Source of the DNA: Rariglobus sp967755175
GTDB lineage: Bacteria > Verrucomicrobiota > Verrucomicrobiia > Opitutales > Opitutaceae
Length of the DNA: 64,000 nucleotides
Direction: 5' to 3'
Assembly (NCBI GenBank): GCA_967755175.1
Contig: CBRAFO010000007.1
Span: 1-64,000 of the forward strand
In this document: piece after piece, positions 34,964-44,376 of the stretch
Position numbering within the stretch: position 1 is the stretch's first letter
How the letters are laid out: each line of letters opens with the position of its first letter
Notes under the pieces: generated by a model
Told to the model about the DNA's origin: nothing
Databases searched by the model: none
The model's input: the letters and a program-made list of their open reading frames with translations, nothing else
Made by a program: the position numbers and the translations under genes

Positions 34964-37342
34964 ATGAACTACGTCGTGCCTTTGAAACACACCGGGAAAA
35001 CCTTCGCGTTTGCCGCGATTGCGAGCCTCGCGACGCGGCTGCTCCTGCTCTCGCCGGCCATCGGTGCGCCCACGATCGTGAACGTGGATGGCAACGGCCC
35101 GTCCCGAGCCTTCTACGGCATCGGCCTGGTGAATTCCAGCGGCACGTCGAAACTGCTCCAGGATTATCCCGCCGACCAGCAAAGCGACATCCTCGATCTT
35201 TTGTTTAAGCCCAAATTCGGAGCCAGTTTGCAGCTGGTGAAAAACGAAATCGGGGCGGACAGCAATTCGTCCAGCGGCACCGAGCCCTCCCACTGGCGGA
35301 ATCCGTCCGACACGCCCGCCGCGCGGGGGGTCAACTTCTGGATAGCCCGCCAAGCCAAAGCGAGAAACCCCGCCATGCAGTTCGCAGCGTTGCGCTGGGC
35401 GACTCCCGCCTGGGTCAAGGATGACGCAGCCAAGAGCAAGTATCTGACCTCGTTTCTCGATCTGATGTCGGCCAACGGAACCCCCGTGGATTTCATCGGA
35501 CCCGGCATCAATGAAGACGACTACACGGCGCCGCTGGGGACCTTCATCAAAAACACCTTCAAGCCGGCCCTCGATGCGGGAGGTTACACGTCGAAGATCG
35601 TCATCGCGGATGACGTTAAGAAGCTGTGGGGCCCCGCACCGGCGGTGAACGAGGACCCGGCGCTAAAGGCTGCCATTTTCGCCCTGTCCGCGCACTACAC
35701 CGACACAAGCAGCGAGGCCGCAAAAAGCTCCGGCATCCCTCTTTTCAACGCCGAAAGCGACACCGGCATGATGGACTGGACCCGAGGCATCTGGGTTGCC
35801 CGGCGCATCGCCACCGCCCTGTCCACCGGCAAACAATCCATGTGGCTCTTTCAGCCGGCGTTGGACTGCGTGTATGAAAACATCCGGTTTCAGCGCAAAG
35901 GCATCCTCACCGCGAATGCTCCCTGGTCCGGCCACTACGAGGTTCATCCGGACGTGTGGCTCACCGCCCAGTTCACGCAATTCACGGACGTCGGTTGGCG
36001 CATCTTGGACACCGGCTCCGGCGCCAGCGATGGCAACAACGCCTACGTCACGTTCAAAGACCCGCGCTCCGGCGCTTACAGCATCGTCATCGTCAATGGC
36101 GGCTCCCGCGACGCGGCCTACACTTTCAACACCGCGAATGTGTCGGACGCCGCGCTCCACGTCTGGACCACCGACGAGCAGGCGCAGTTTGTGCAAAAGC
36201 CCTCCATCACCCCGCGGCAACGCACGTTCAACGTCACGGTGCCCGCCCGATCCGTTTACTCGCTGACCACCACGGAAGGGCAGCAAAAGGGGCAACCCGC
36301 CCGCGCCATTCCCGCACCCAAACACCTCGCGTTGCCCTACACCGATGACTTTTCCACCGGCTATGTGGACGGCGACCAGCCGAGATATTTTCACGACCAG
36401 AACGGAGCATTCGAAATCGTTGACGACAGCGCAGGCGGCCGGGTGTTGAAACAGGTGATCACGACCCTGCCGAGCGGTTGGTGGAAGGGAAACAACCAGC
36501 CGCCGTTCACGGTCATGGGCGGACTGGAGTTCGCCAATTACTCGGTGGGCACCGACGTGAAAATCCCCGACGCCTCCGCATCTGCGGGCGTGGCCGCGCG
36601 CGTCAGCCAGATCGACCCGATGGGCACCGCCCGCACGCAGCCCGAGGGGTATTTACTCTGGCTCGACGGCTCGGGTCGTTGGGTCCTGCAAAGATCAACC
36701 GACGCCACCGTCACGGTCCTGTCCTCCGGCGCGCTCGCCGGTTACGACAACAGCCGCTGGTATCACCTCAAGCTCGTCGTTAATGGCCAGACCATCGCAG
36801 GCCACATCGACGGCGCACAGCTGGCGTCGGTCACCGACGACACGTTCTCCTCGGGAAACATCGCCCTGGTGACCGATACCACCGACAAAAACGCGTGGCC
36901 GAACGTCCTGTTTAAAAACCTCCGCATCGAGGCGACCGACCCCGCGACCCCGGCCTTTGTGGAGCAGAGGGACGACGAAGACCGCTCGGTCTTCTCGTAT
37001 TCCAAGGAGGGCTGGAAACATGCCGGTGGCATCAACGCCAGCCAAACCAACTTCAAGAGAACCCGCAGCATTGCGGAGAAAGCCGGAGCGACCTTGGAGT
37101 TTTCCTTCAGCGGCCCCCAAGTGAGCCTCGTCGGCGTGAAGAACAAGGGCGGCGGAAAAGCCGACGTGTATATCGATGATGTTCGGCACGCCACGATCGA
37201 TACCGCTTCGCCTGTGGCCCAAAACAGGACCGCGCTGTTCAGCGCTTACGGACTGAAGCCGGGCCGTCATACATTCCGCCTCGTCGTCAACTCAGGCCCC
37301 CTCACGGTCGATCTGGCCGAAGCCCAAGGATTCAACCGCTAA
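34964..37342 (+). CDS. GH59 beta-galactosidase (galactocerebrosidase family) with extra C-terminal domain
   Basis: A 792-aa secreted protein that aligns along its length with GH59 enzymes such as human GALC: GPSRAFYGIGLV, LDLLFKPKFGASLQLVKNEIG, GTEPSHW, QFTQFTDVGWRIL, LPYTDDFSTGY. The acid/base E184 (GPGINEDDY) and nucleophile E264 (LFNAESDTG) are in place. A lectin/LamG-like part (about 440-665) is followed by an extra beta-sandwich (675-790, SYSKEGWKHAGG) seen in bacterial glycan binders. GH59 bacteria use such enzymes on terminal beta-galactose of plant glycans. It follows the GH43 gene by 5 bases and ends at a terminator. Confidence 0.9.
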   Translation: MNYVVPLKHTGKTFAFAAIASLATRLLLLSPAIGAPTIVNVDGNGPSRAFYGIGLVNSSGTSKLLQDYPADQQSDILDLLFKPKFGASLQLVKNEIGADSNSSSGTEPSHWRNPSDTPAARGVNFWIARQAKARNPAMQFAALRWATPAWVKDDAAKSKYLTSFLDLMSANGTPVDFIGPGINEDDYTAPLGTFIKNTFKPALDAGGYTSKIVIADDVKKLWGPAPAVNEDPALKAAIFALSAHYTDTSSEAAKSSGIPLFNAESDTGMMDWTRGIWVARRIATALSTGKQSMWLFQPALDCVYENIRFQRKGILTANAPWSGHYEVHPDVWLTAQFTQFTDVGWRILDTGSGASDGNNAYVTFKDPRSGAYSIVIVNGGSRDAAYTFNTANVSDAALHVWTTDEQAQFVQKPSITPRQRTFNVTVPARSVYSLTTTEGQQKGQPARAIPAPKHLALPYTDDFSTGYVDGDQPRYFHDQNGAFEIVDDSAGGRVLKQVITTLPSGWWKGNNQPPFTVMGGLEFANYSVGTDVKIPDASASAGVAARVSQIDPMGTARTQPEGYLLWLDGSGRWVLQRSTDATVTVLSSGALAGYDNSRWYHLKLVVNGQTIAGHIDGAQLASVTDDTFSSGNIALVTDTTDKNAWPNVLFKNLRIEATDPATPAFVEQRDDEDRSVFSYSKEGWKHAGGINASQTNFKRTRSIAEKAGATLEFSFSGPQVSLVGVKNKGGGKADVYIDDVRHATIDTASPVAQNRTALFSAYGLKPGRHTFRLVVNSGPLTVDLAEAQGFNR

Positions 37343-37415
37343 ATCGCTCGCATGAGCATCCGGCCGGAGCCTCAGGTCGTTCTGATTCCGCACCCAATAA
37401 TCCCGCCATCAAACT

Positions 37416-37447
37416 CGGCGTGGCGATCAACCACGCCGGCTTTTTTT
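37416..37447 (+). terminator. Rho-independent terminator after the GH59 gene
   Basis: CGGCGTGG (37416-37423) pairs with CCACGCCG (37431-37438) around a 7-base loop, followed by GC and seven T (37441-37447). It lies 74 bases after the GH59 stop and divides the hydrolase run into two transcription units. Confidence 0.85.
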
Positions 37448-37488
37448 CGCGCAACTGAGCCTCACTGCCTGGCAATACCGCTTTCGAA

Positions 37489-39300
37489 ATGCCCCCCACC
37501 CGAAAACGCTTGGTCGAAAAATCGCGCACTCCCTGGTTTGCATTATTCATGTATGCGACCTTCGCGTTGGCCGCGCTGGCCTGCGTGGGCTTCGTCGCCG
37601 CCACGATCTATTTCAAGGAGCCGCCCCAGCAAGTGTGGGCGAGAATCGTGACAACGTTCGAAACCTTGATCGCCGGTGAATCTCCGGTTGCCGCTCCGGC
37701 GGTTCCGCCTCCTACGCCGTCCGACCTCGCGCCGGAGTCTGATCCCGAATTCGTGTCCATGCCGGAGCCCGAACCGATGCCGGAGCCCGTGCCGGAATCT
37801 CCGCCGGTGGAAGCCCCGTCCGAGAAGCCGGTCGCCGCCGTCGATGCATTGGTGTGGCTTGCGCAAAACCGGCATCGCTGGCCTCGCGAGATCGCGCTGC
37901 TGGAGCCGGCCGAGTTTACGATTCTTGATGCGGGCCAAGTCGTCGGCTCGACGACGGTCCCCGCCGGCAGGCGTGTGCGTCTGCTCGCGATCGACTCAGG
38001 CATCATCACGATCGGGCAGGGGACGTTGTCACGACGCGTGCTGGTGGAAACCACCGATCTGCGCCAGCGAGCCGAGGCCATCATGGCGGCGCCTGCGCCC
38101 CAACTTTACTCGATTGCAAAGCCCCAGCCCTCATCGACTCCTGCGGCTCCTCCCGTCGTCGCTTCATCAGCGGGGTTCGTGCATCCGGGCATGTTGCACA
38201 ACGAGGATGACTTCCTGCGGATGCGCAACCACCTCGGCCGTGAGCCGTGGAAATCCGGCTGGGAAAGGCTCATCACGAACCGGCATTGTTCGCTGGAATG
38301 GAAACCGGCTGCGGTGGAAGTCGTCATCCGCGGAACGGCACCTTGGCTAAAAGAACCGCAAAATTACGGTCGGTTGTTTCATGACGCAGCCGCGGCCTAT
38401 GCCTGCGCGCTCCGTTGGAAAGTTTCCGGGGATCGCGCCTATGCCGAAAAAGCGATTGAGATTCTCAACGCGTGGTCAGCCGTGCTGAAACGCGTAACCG
38501 GCAGCAGCGATGCGGCGCTGGCTGCGGGCCTGCAAGGCTACCAATTCGCCAATGCGGGCGAAATCATGCGCACTTACAAAGGCTGGAAACCGGCAGAGTT
38601 CGAGCGCTTCAAAAAAATGATGTCGGGCGTGTTTCTCCCGTTCAACTTGGTCTTCCTCAAAGAGCACTTCAAACGAAGCGACGACCATTACTGGGCAAAC
38701 TGGGACCTGGCGAACATGGCTTCCGTCATGGCGATCGGAATCCTTTGCGATGACCGGACCACCTACGAAAAGGCGGTGACCTACTTCAAATTCGGGAAGG
38801 GCAACGGGGCCATCGAAAATGCCGTTTACTACGTTCACCCCGGCAACCTGGGCCAATGGCAGGAGTCTGGGCGTGACCAAGGGCATACCACCATGGGCGT
38901 TCCCATCATGGCCACCATTTGTGAAATGGCCTGGAAGCAGGGCGATGACCTTTATGGATACGACAACAACCGGTTCCTCGCCGGCTGCGAATACATCGCC
39001 AAATACAACCTCGGTGAAGAGGTCCCCTACAAAGAATACCGCGGGAGCACCGAGGTCAGTCCCGCCGGACGCGGCATGCTTCGGCCGGGCTGGGAACTGG
39101 TTTATAACCATTACGTGATTCGCAAGGGCCTCTCCGCTCCGTGGTCTATCAAGATGGCGGAAAAAGTTCGCCCCGAGGGTGGCGGAGAGGGACCGAACAG
39201 CGGTGGATACGACCAGTTGGGCTATGGCACGTTGACCGCCACGCTCGATAAGCAGACCACCGCGCCGAAGGCTTTCGGACAACGGAACAGCCAACCGTGA
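37489..39300 (+). CDS. Membrane-anchored alginate-lyase family protein
   Basis: A 603-aa protein with a short basic N-terminus, one membrane helix (about 17-41) without a cleavage site, a Pro/Glu-rich spacer (about 65-105), a small beta domain (about 115-190) and an alginate-lyase family domain (about 225-595). The lyase part shows FVHPGMLHNEDDFLRM, HYWANWDLANMASVMAIG, ESGRDQGHTTMG and GDDLYGYDNNR, very close to the catalytic domains of the two giant proteins at 13175 and 21026. It would act in the periplasm, tethered to the inner membrane, on shorter uronic chains, whereas the giant proteins are secreted. It follows a terminator, so it likely has its own promoter at about 37448-37488. Confidence 0.87.
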   Translation: MPPTRKRLVEKSRTPWFALFMYATFALAALACVGFVAATIYFKEPPQQVWARIVTTFETLIAGESPVAAPAVPPPTPSDLAPESDPEFVSMPEPEPMPEPVPESPPVEAPSEKPVAAVDALVWLAQNRHRWPREIALLEPAEFTILDAGQVVGSTTVPAGRRVRLLAIDSGIITIGQGTLSRRVLVETTDLRQRAEAIMAAPAPQLYSIAKPQPSSTPAAPPVVASSAGFVHPGMLHNEDDFLRMRNHLGREPWKSGWERLITNRHCSLEWKPAAVEVVIRGTAPWLKEPQNYGRLFHDAAAAYACALRWKVSGDRAYAEKAIEILNAWSAVLKRVTGSSDAALAAGLQGYQFANAGEIMRTYKGWKPAEFERFKKMMSGVFLPFNLVFLKEHFKRSDDHYWANWDLANMASVMAIGILCDDRTTYEKAVTYFKFGKGNGAIENAVYYVHPGNLGQWQESGRDQGHTTMGVPIMATICEMAWKQGDDLYGYDNNRFLAGCEYIAKYNLGEEVPYKEYRGSTEVSPAGRGMLRPGWELVYNHYVIRKGLSAPWSIKMAEKVRPEGGGEGPNSGGYDQLGYGTLTATLDKQTTAPKAFGQRNSQP

Positions 39301-39342
39301 GAAACCCAGCTACAACCGGCATATCTTCCGACCACCCCTTTC

Positions 39343-41388
39343 ATGTTAAAGAAAATCATGACTTTTGTTTCGGTTCTGTTCGCCACCTCCGCCGTGGTTG
39401 CGGCCCCCGGCGGCTACCTCCTCGTCACCTTCGGCAGCGAAAAAAGCGCGCCCGACGAGCAGATCTATTTCAACCTCAGTCGCGACGGACGGGCGTGGCA
39501 GTCCCTCAGCCCCGCCAAGCCCGTCCTCGTCAGCGAGATTGGAACCAGAGGTGCGCGTGATCCCTTCCTCGTCCGCTCGCCCGACGGACAAAAGACCTAT
39601 CTCATCGCCACCGACCTTTCGATCCAGCGGAGACCCGGCTGGAGGCGCGCCGTCACCACCGGCAGCCGCTCCATTCTTGTCTGGGAGTCCGCCGACCTCG
39701 TGAAGTGGTCCGGGCCCCGCCTCGTCAAGGTCGCGCCCGATCACGCCGGCTGCACCTGGGCACCCGAGGCGATCTACGACGAGGAAAACGGCGACTACTT
39801 CGTTTACTGGGCCTCGACCAACGCCAGCGACGACTTCACCAAGCACCGCATCTGGGCCGCCCGCACCAAAGATTTCGTCTCCTTTGGCGAACCCTTCATC
39901 TTTCTCGAACGCGACTACCCCGTCATCGATACCACCATTGTGCGCGAGAACGGACGCTACTACCGCTTTTCCAAAAACGAGAGCCGACGCACCATCTTCC
40001 TCGAAACGAGCGCGAAACTTGCCGGCCTCTGGACCGACATCCCCGGCTTCTCCCTTCAAAACGCCGTGGGCTACGAAGGCCCCGCCTGCTACGCGCTTCA
40101 ACCCAGCGCAGACGGTCGCCCGGGCTCGTGGTGCCTGCTCGTTGACTACTACGCCAAAAAGAGCGGCTACACGGCTTTCGTTACCCACGACCTCGCCGGC
40201 GGCAAATTCGAGCCTGCCCCCGACGTCACGTTCTCGGTCAAAACCCCGCATGGCTCCGTGCTCGTGATCACCGAAGAAGAGTTCGCCCGCGTGCAAGCTG
40301 CCTATGCGCCGCCACCCACTCCTGCGCCCGCTCCCGCTCCCGCGTCTGCGTCTGCGCGTGCTCCTGCGCTTACTCCCGTTCCCGTCGTCGCAGCTCCCGT
40401 CGTAGCCGCCCCTGCCACCGATCTGCTTTCGTGGAGCAATCCGATCGTCCCACAGCGCGCCGATCCGCACGTTGCCCTTCAGTCCGACGGCTATTATTAC
40501 TTCACCGCCACCGTTCCCGAATACGACTGCATCGAGCTTCGGCGTGCGCGCAGCCTCAGCGGCCTCGCCACGGCCGTGCCCAAGGTAATCTGGCGCAAAC
40601 ACGTCGACGGTCCTATGAGCGCGAGCATTTGGGCCCCCGAGCTCCATTTCATCGACGGCAAGTGGTATATCTATTTCTCCGCCGGCGAAGCGGGAAAAAA
40701 CTGGAAGTCCATCTGCCCCTACGTCCTTGAAGGCGAGGGTGCCAACCCGCTTGAAGCCCGCTGGACCGAAAAAGGCCGGTTCAAGCTCGGCTGGGAATCC
40801 TTCTCCCTCGACGGCACCACGTTTGCCCACCGCGGAGTGCGCTACTTTGTCTGGACGCAGGTGGAGTTGGGCGTGCAGGGCACCAACATCTACATTTCCC
40901 GCATGGACACCCCGTGGTCCATTACCGGCCCGATTACCTGCCTGAGCCGGCCCGACCACGAATGGGAACGCCGCGGCCACTGGGTCAACGAGGGCCCCTC
41001 CGTGTTCGTGAAAAATGGACGTGTCTGGCTGAGCTACTCTGCCAGCGCCACCGACGCCAACTACTGCCTCGGCCTCCTCTCCGCCTCCGGAGACTCCGAT
41101 CTCCTACGCGCGGATTCGTGGGCGAAATCCCCCGCGCCCGTCTTCCACAGCGACGCCGCCGCGAGCCAGTTCGGCCCGGGTCACAACAGCTTCACCACCA
41201 CGCCCGACGGAAAGACCGACATCTTCGTGTATCACTCGCGTAATTACGAAAAGATCCAGGGCGACCCGCTCAAAAACCACGACCGCGCCACTCGCGCGCA
41301 GGTTATCCACTGGCGAGCCGACGGCACGCCGGACTTCGGCACCCCCGTGCCCGACGGCGTTTACCGTCCTGATTTATCCAAGTTATGA
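39343..41388 (+). CDS. Fusion of two GH43 domains
   Basis: A 681-aa secreted protein. The signal peptide runs to about residue 20 (an ATG at 39358 is another possible start). Domain 1 (about 21-315) is of the arabinosidase-like group found at 33909 and 59393: GGYLLVTFGSE, RGARDPFLVRSPDG, CTWAPEAIYDE. A Pro/Ala/Ser linker (321-361) joins it to domain 2 (about 362-675), a second GH43 propeller with IVPQRADPHVALQSDGYYY, SIWAPELHFIDGKWYIYFS and NEGPSVFVKNGRVWLSYS. The two domains belong to different GH43 subgroups, so one protein may cleave two linkages. Its stop overlaps the next start (ATGA, 41385-41388). Confidence 0.9.
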   Translation: MLKKIMTFVSVLFATSAVVAAPGGYLLVTFGSEKSAPDEQIYFNLSRDGRAWQSLSPAKPVLVSEIGTRGARDPFLVRSPDGQKTYLIATDLSIQRRPGWRRAVTTGSRSILVWESADLVKWSGPRLVKVAPDHAGCTWAPEAIYDEENGDYFVYWASTNASDDFTKHRIWAARTKDFVSFGEPFIFLERDYPVIDTTIVRENGRYYRFSKNESRRTIFLETSAKLAGLWTDIPGFSLQNAVGYEGPACYALQPSADGRPGSWCLLVDYYAKKSGYTAFVTHDLAGGKFEPAPDVTFSVKTPHGSVLVITEEEFARVQAAYAPPPTPAPAPAPASASARAPALTPVPVVAAPVVAAPATDLLSWSNPIVPQRADPHVALQSDGYYYFTATVPEYDCIELRRARSLSGLATAVPKVIWRKHVDGPMSASIWAPELHFIDGKWYIYFSAGEAGKNWKSICPYVLEGEGANPLEARWTEKGRFKLGWESFSLDGTTFAHRGVRYFVWTQVELGVQGTNIYISRMDTPWSITGPITCLSRPDHEWERRGHWVNEGPSVFVKNGRVWLSYSASATDANYCLGLLSASGDSDLLRADSWAKSPAPVFHSDAAASQFGPGHNSFTTTPDGKTDIFVYHSRNYEKIQGDPLKNHDRATRAQVIHWRADGTPDFGTPVPDGVYRPDLSKL

Positions 41389-42851
41389 ACTCCCGCTCCC
41401 CTTTCGGAAACCGGCTCGGTGCGATCATCGCCCTGAGCTTCGCAGTCGGACTTTGCGCCTATTCCGCCCGCGGGGCAGCGGACGCGAAGCCAGGCGGGGT
41501 CGCCGTCGGCATCCTTCCGGCCGACAAAGATGCCCAGCGAGAATTCCCCCACGCCCTCATTCCCGATATGCTCGCAGACCCGAGCATCGTGGACATCGAC
41601 GGCACCTTCTACTGTTATGCCACCACCGACGGCATGGGCAAAGGACTCGCCACCTCCGGACTCCCGGTGGTCTGGAAATCCAAGGACTTCCTCAACTGGA
41701 GCTTTGAAGGCTCGATTTTCCCGCCCGGCTTTGACGTCAAATATTGGGCGCCGAGCGCGCCCGTGAAAAAGGACGGCCGCTATTATCTGTTCCCTACGCT
41801 CGACAATCGGGTCACCGCCGTCGTGAGCGATTCGCTGGAGGGGCCCTTTCTCACGTTGGACGGAAAAGAAGTCCGCAAGGGTTCCGGCTGGAGCCAGTTT
41901 CCCACCTACTTAAAGCATCCGATCGATGCCGAAGTTTTCCGCGAAGACGACGGCCAATACTACATGGTGCTTTCGAGGCGCATGATCGCCAAAATGAACC
42001 GGGATTTCACCGCGTTCGATGGCGCCCCCATCGAAATCAAAACGAAACGCGGCGGATATTCGGAAGGCCCCGCCGTGTTTAAACGCAACGGCATCTACTA
42101 CTACCTCTACACGTTGGGCGGCGGTGATGTTTACCAATACGCCTACATGATGAGCCGCAAGTCGGTGCTGGGGCCGTGGGAAGGGCCGGAACAAGACATC
42201 ATCGCCACCACTGACCATAAGCAGGGGATCTTCGGCCCCGGACACGGCTGCTTCTTCAATCTCCAGGGTTCGTCGCGTTGGTTCTTCGTTCATCTCGACT
42301 ACGGCCGCGCCAGCACGAACCGCCAGATCGTGGCCGTGGAGATGCACTTCAACCCCGATGGCACGATCCAGCCGATCCAACTGTCCCTCCATGGAGTGGG
42401 GGCGATCCGCACCGATTCTCACTACGACCATCCCAACCTCGCGCTGGGTGCCACCGCGACCGCTTCCTCCACTCTGGCCGATTTCCGCGTTCCGCCCGGC
42501 GCCGATCCGACACTGAACCGGATTGAAATCTTCTCGCCCGCTAACGCACTGGATGGCTCGAACGGCAGCCGCTGGATGGCCAGCGAGACCGACACCAAAG
42601 CCTGGTATCAGCTCGACCTCGGCAAGGTCTGCAAGGTCGAGCGAACCGAACTCTATTTCGTCAAACCCACCGTCGGTCACGCCTATCGCCTCGAATCATC
42701 CATCGACGGGAAAACCTGGAACCCCTGCGGCGGCCACGAAGACATCAACGTGAAGTCCCCGCACACCGATACCGCGATCGGTCAAGCGCGCTACCTGAAG
42801 CTTACGTTGCTCCAAGGCACGCCGGGTCTCTGGGAGTTCCGCGTCTATTGA
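41385..42851 (+). CDS. GH43 protein with C-terminal F5/8 type C (discoidin-like) module
   Basis: A 488-aa secreted protein (signal peptide ending near ARGA, about residue 32). The GH43 propeller (about 55-345) shows PDMLADPSIVDIDGTFYCYA (base Asp), KHPIDAEVFREDDGQYY and YSEGPAVFKRNGIYYYLY (acid Glu). Residues about 349-488 form an F5/8 type C fold (NLALGATATASST, KAWYQLDLGKVCKVERTELYF, ARYLKLTLLQGTPGLWEFRVY), a CBM32-like glycan-binding module. Translation is coupled to the gene upstream by a 4-base overlap. A hairpin 50 bases downstream likely ends the unit. Confidence 0.88.
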   Translation: MNSRSPFGNRLGAIIALSFAVGLCAYSARGAADAKPGGVAVGILPADKDAQREFPHALIPDMLADPSIVDIDGTFYCYATTDGMGKGLATSGLPVVWKSKDFLNWSFEGSIFPPGFDVKYWAPSAPVKKDGRYYLFPTLDNRVTAVVSDSLEGPFLTLDGKEVRKGSGWSQFPTYLKHPIDAEVFREDDGQYYMVLSRRMIAKMNRDFTAFDGAPIEIKTKRGGYSEGPAVFKRNGIYYYLYTLGGGDVYQYAYMMSRKSVLGPWEGPEQDIIATTDHKQGIFGPGHGCFFNLQGSSRWFFVHLDYGRASTNRQIVAVEMHFNPDGTIQPIQLSLHGVGAIRTDSHYDHPNLALGATATASSTLADFRVPPGADPTLNRIEIFSPANALDGSNGSRWMASETDTKAWYQLDLGKVCKVERTELYFVKPTVGHAYRLESSIDGKTWNPCGGHEDINVKSPHTDTAIGQARYLKLTLLQGTPGLWEFRVY

Positions 42852-42900
42852 TGCGCCTGCCCCTGACAAAAAATAAATGGCAGGTTCTGCGGCCGGATTC

Positions 42901-42924
42901 CGCTCCTTAGTAAGGAGCGCTTTT
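42901..42924 (+). terminator. Probable terminator after the GH43-F5/8C gene
   Basis: CGCTCCTTA (42901-42909) and TAAGGAGCG (42911-42919) are perfect inverted arms around one base; the inner pairs would open into a small loop. The run CTTTT follows (42920-42924). The short T-tract makes this moderate. Confidence 0.6.
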
Positions 42925-42961
42925 GCGTTATGCGATCTACTCATTTCCCAATCCCACTTCC

Positions 42962-44376
42962 ATGAACCCACACCTCACCAAGCTCCGAATCAGTCGTCTT
43001 GCGCTTGGCTTGGCGCTCCTCACCACGGGTGCAGCGGCCGCGCCCACCGGTCTCGATCCCGCCGGCCAGCTTCAGCTCGCCAGTGAACTCGCCTCCGCCA
43101 AGCCGGAGTCCTTCGCTTTCACCCAGCTCCAAAACGGCGTCCAGTTGCGCCTCGGCGAGGTGGTCAAAAACGTCCTCTTCTACGGGCCCGACATCGTGCG
43201 CGTGAACGCCAGCTTGGGCCAGACCTACACGAAGCAGCCCAGCCTCGTCGTCGTTCTCACGCCGTCGGCCGTGCCGCTCAAACTTGCTGATTCACCCGCA
43301 AGCCTCGAAATCTCCACCGCCAGTCTGCGCGTGGTGGCTGATAAAAAAACTGGCGCGCCCACCTTCCTCCGTGCCGACGGCACGATCATCACCCGCGAGC
43401 GCGCCGACCGTCCCGCTGAGATCAAGCAGGTGACCATTTCCGACGCGCCCACCTATAACGTGAAGCAAACCTTCACACTCACGCCCGACGAATCGCTCTA
43501 CGGCCTCGGCCAATACAACCAACGCTACACCGACTACTGCGGCCAGGAAGTCCTCATGGTCCAGACCAACATCGGCATCGTCGTGCCGCTCCTCGTCTCG
43601 ACCAAGCGCTACGGCATCATGTGGGACATCTATTCCAAGAGCATCTTCAAGGACGACGCCAACGGAGCTTCGTTCTGGGCCGAGAGCGCTCCCGCCGGCG
43701 TCGATTATTACTTCATTGCTGGCCAGATGATGGACGGCGTCATCGCCGGTTATCGCCAGCTCACCGGCGCCGCACCCATGTTCCCCTAGTCCGCCTTCGG
43801 ACTCTGGATGAGCAAGGAGCGTTACAAGACGCAGGCCTGCGTCTCGCATGGAAGACACCCGATCTGCTCTCCGTTGCCAGCGCCTCGGTCAACGACACCG
43901 TCGAGACCCAACTGCCCACCGGCGCCGATTGGTATGATTTCTGGACCAACGAACGCTTCACCGGCGGCCGGAAAGTCGCGAAGGCCTGCCCGTTGGACGT
44001 CTTCCCGTTGTATGTGCGCGCGGGCTCCATCCTCCCGATGAGCCCCGTGATGAACTACGTTACCGAGAAGCCGGATGCGCCCTACGAACTCCGCGTTTAT
44101 CCTGGAGCCAACTCCACGTTCACGATCTACGAAGACGACAACGAGACTTACAACTACGAGAAGGGTGCCTACGCCACGATTCCCGTCCGCTGGAACGAGC
44201 AAACCCGCACGCTCACCATCGGCGCACGCAAAGGATCGTTCCCCGGCCTGGTGAACGCGCGCCAACTTCACGTCGTGCTCGCCGGCTCTGGGCAGGCCCA
44301 GGGCATCGGTGAAGCCGCGCCTGCCGCCGGTCAAACCGTCCGCTACACCGGTGATGAAATCACGCTGAAGTTCTGA
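42962..44376 (+). pseudogene. Broken GH31 alpha-xylosidase-type gene (nonsense codon plus internal deletion)
   Basis: The first 275 codons (from 42962) encode a signal peptide and a normal GH31 N-terminus (DESLYGLGQYNQRYTDYCGQ, YGIMWDIYSKSIF, DGVIAGYRQLTGAAPMFP). An in-frame TAG stands at 43787-43789, where the family usually has Lys. Reading on past it gives SAFGLWMSKERYKTQ, then the frame changes. From about 43880 the +1-shifted frame encodes the GH31 C-terminal sandwich (LPTGADWYDFWTNERFTGG, VRAGSILPMSPVMNYV) to the stop at 44374-44376. The whole catalytic barrel core, including both catalytic Asp residues, is missing: roughly 350 residues. An 18-base palindrome marks the junction. The gene cannot make a working glycosidase. 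Confidence 0.9.
43827..43844. repeat. Perfect 18-base palindrome at the GH31 deletion junction
   Basis: AGACGCAGGCCTGCGTCT reads the same on both strands. The left half continues the GH31 reading frame (codons for Lys-Thr-Gln); the right half is its inverted copy, after which the sequence belongs to another part of the gene. This looks like an inverted templated insertion made when the break was repaired. Confidence 0.75.
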
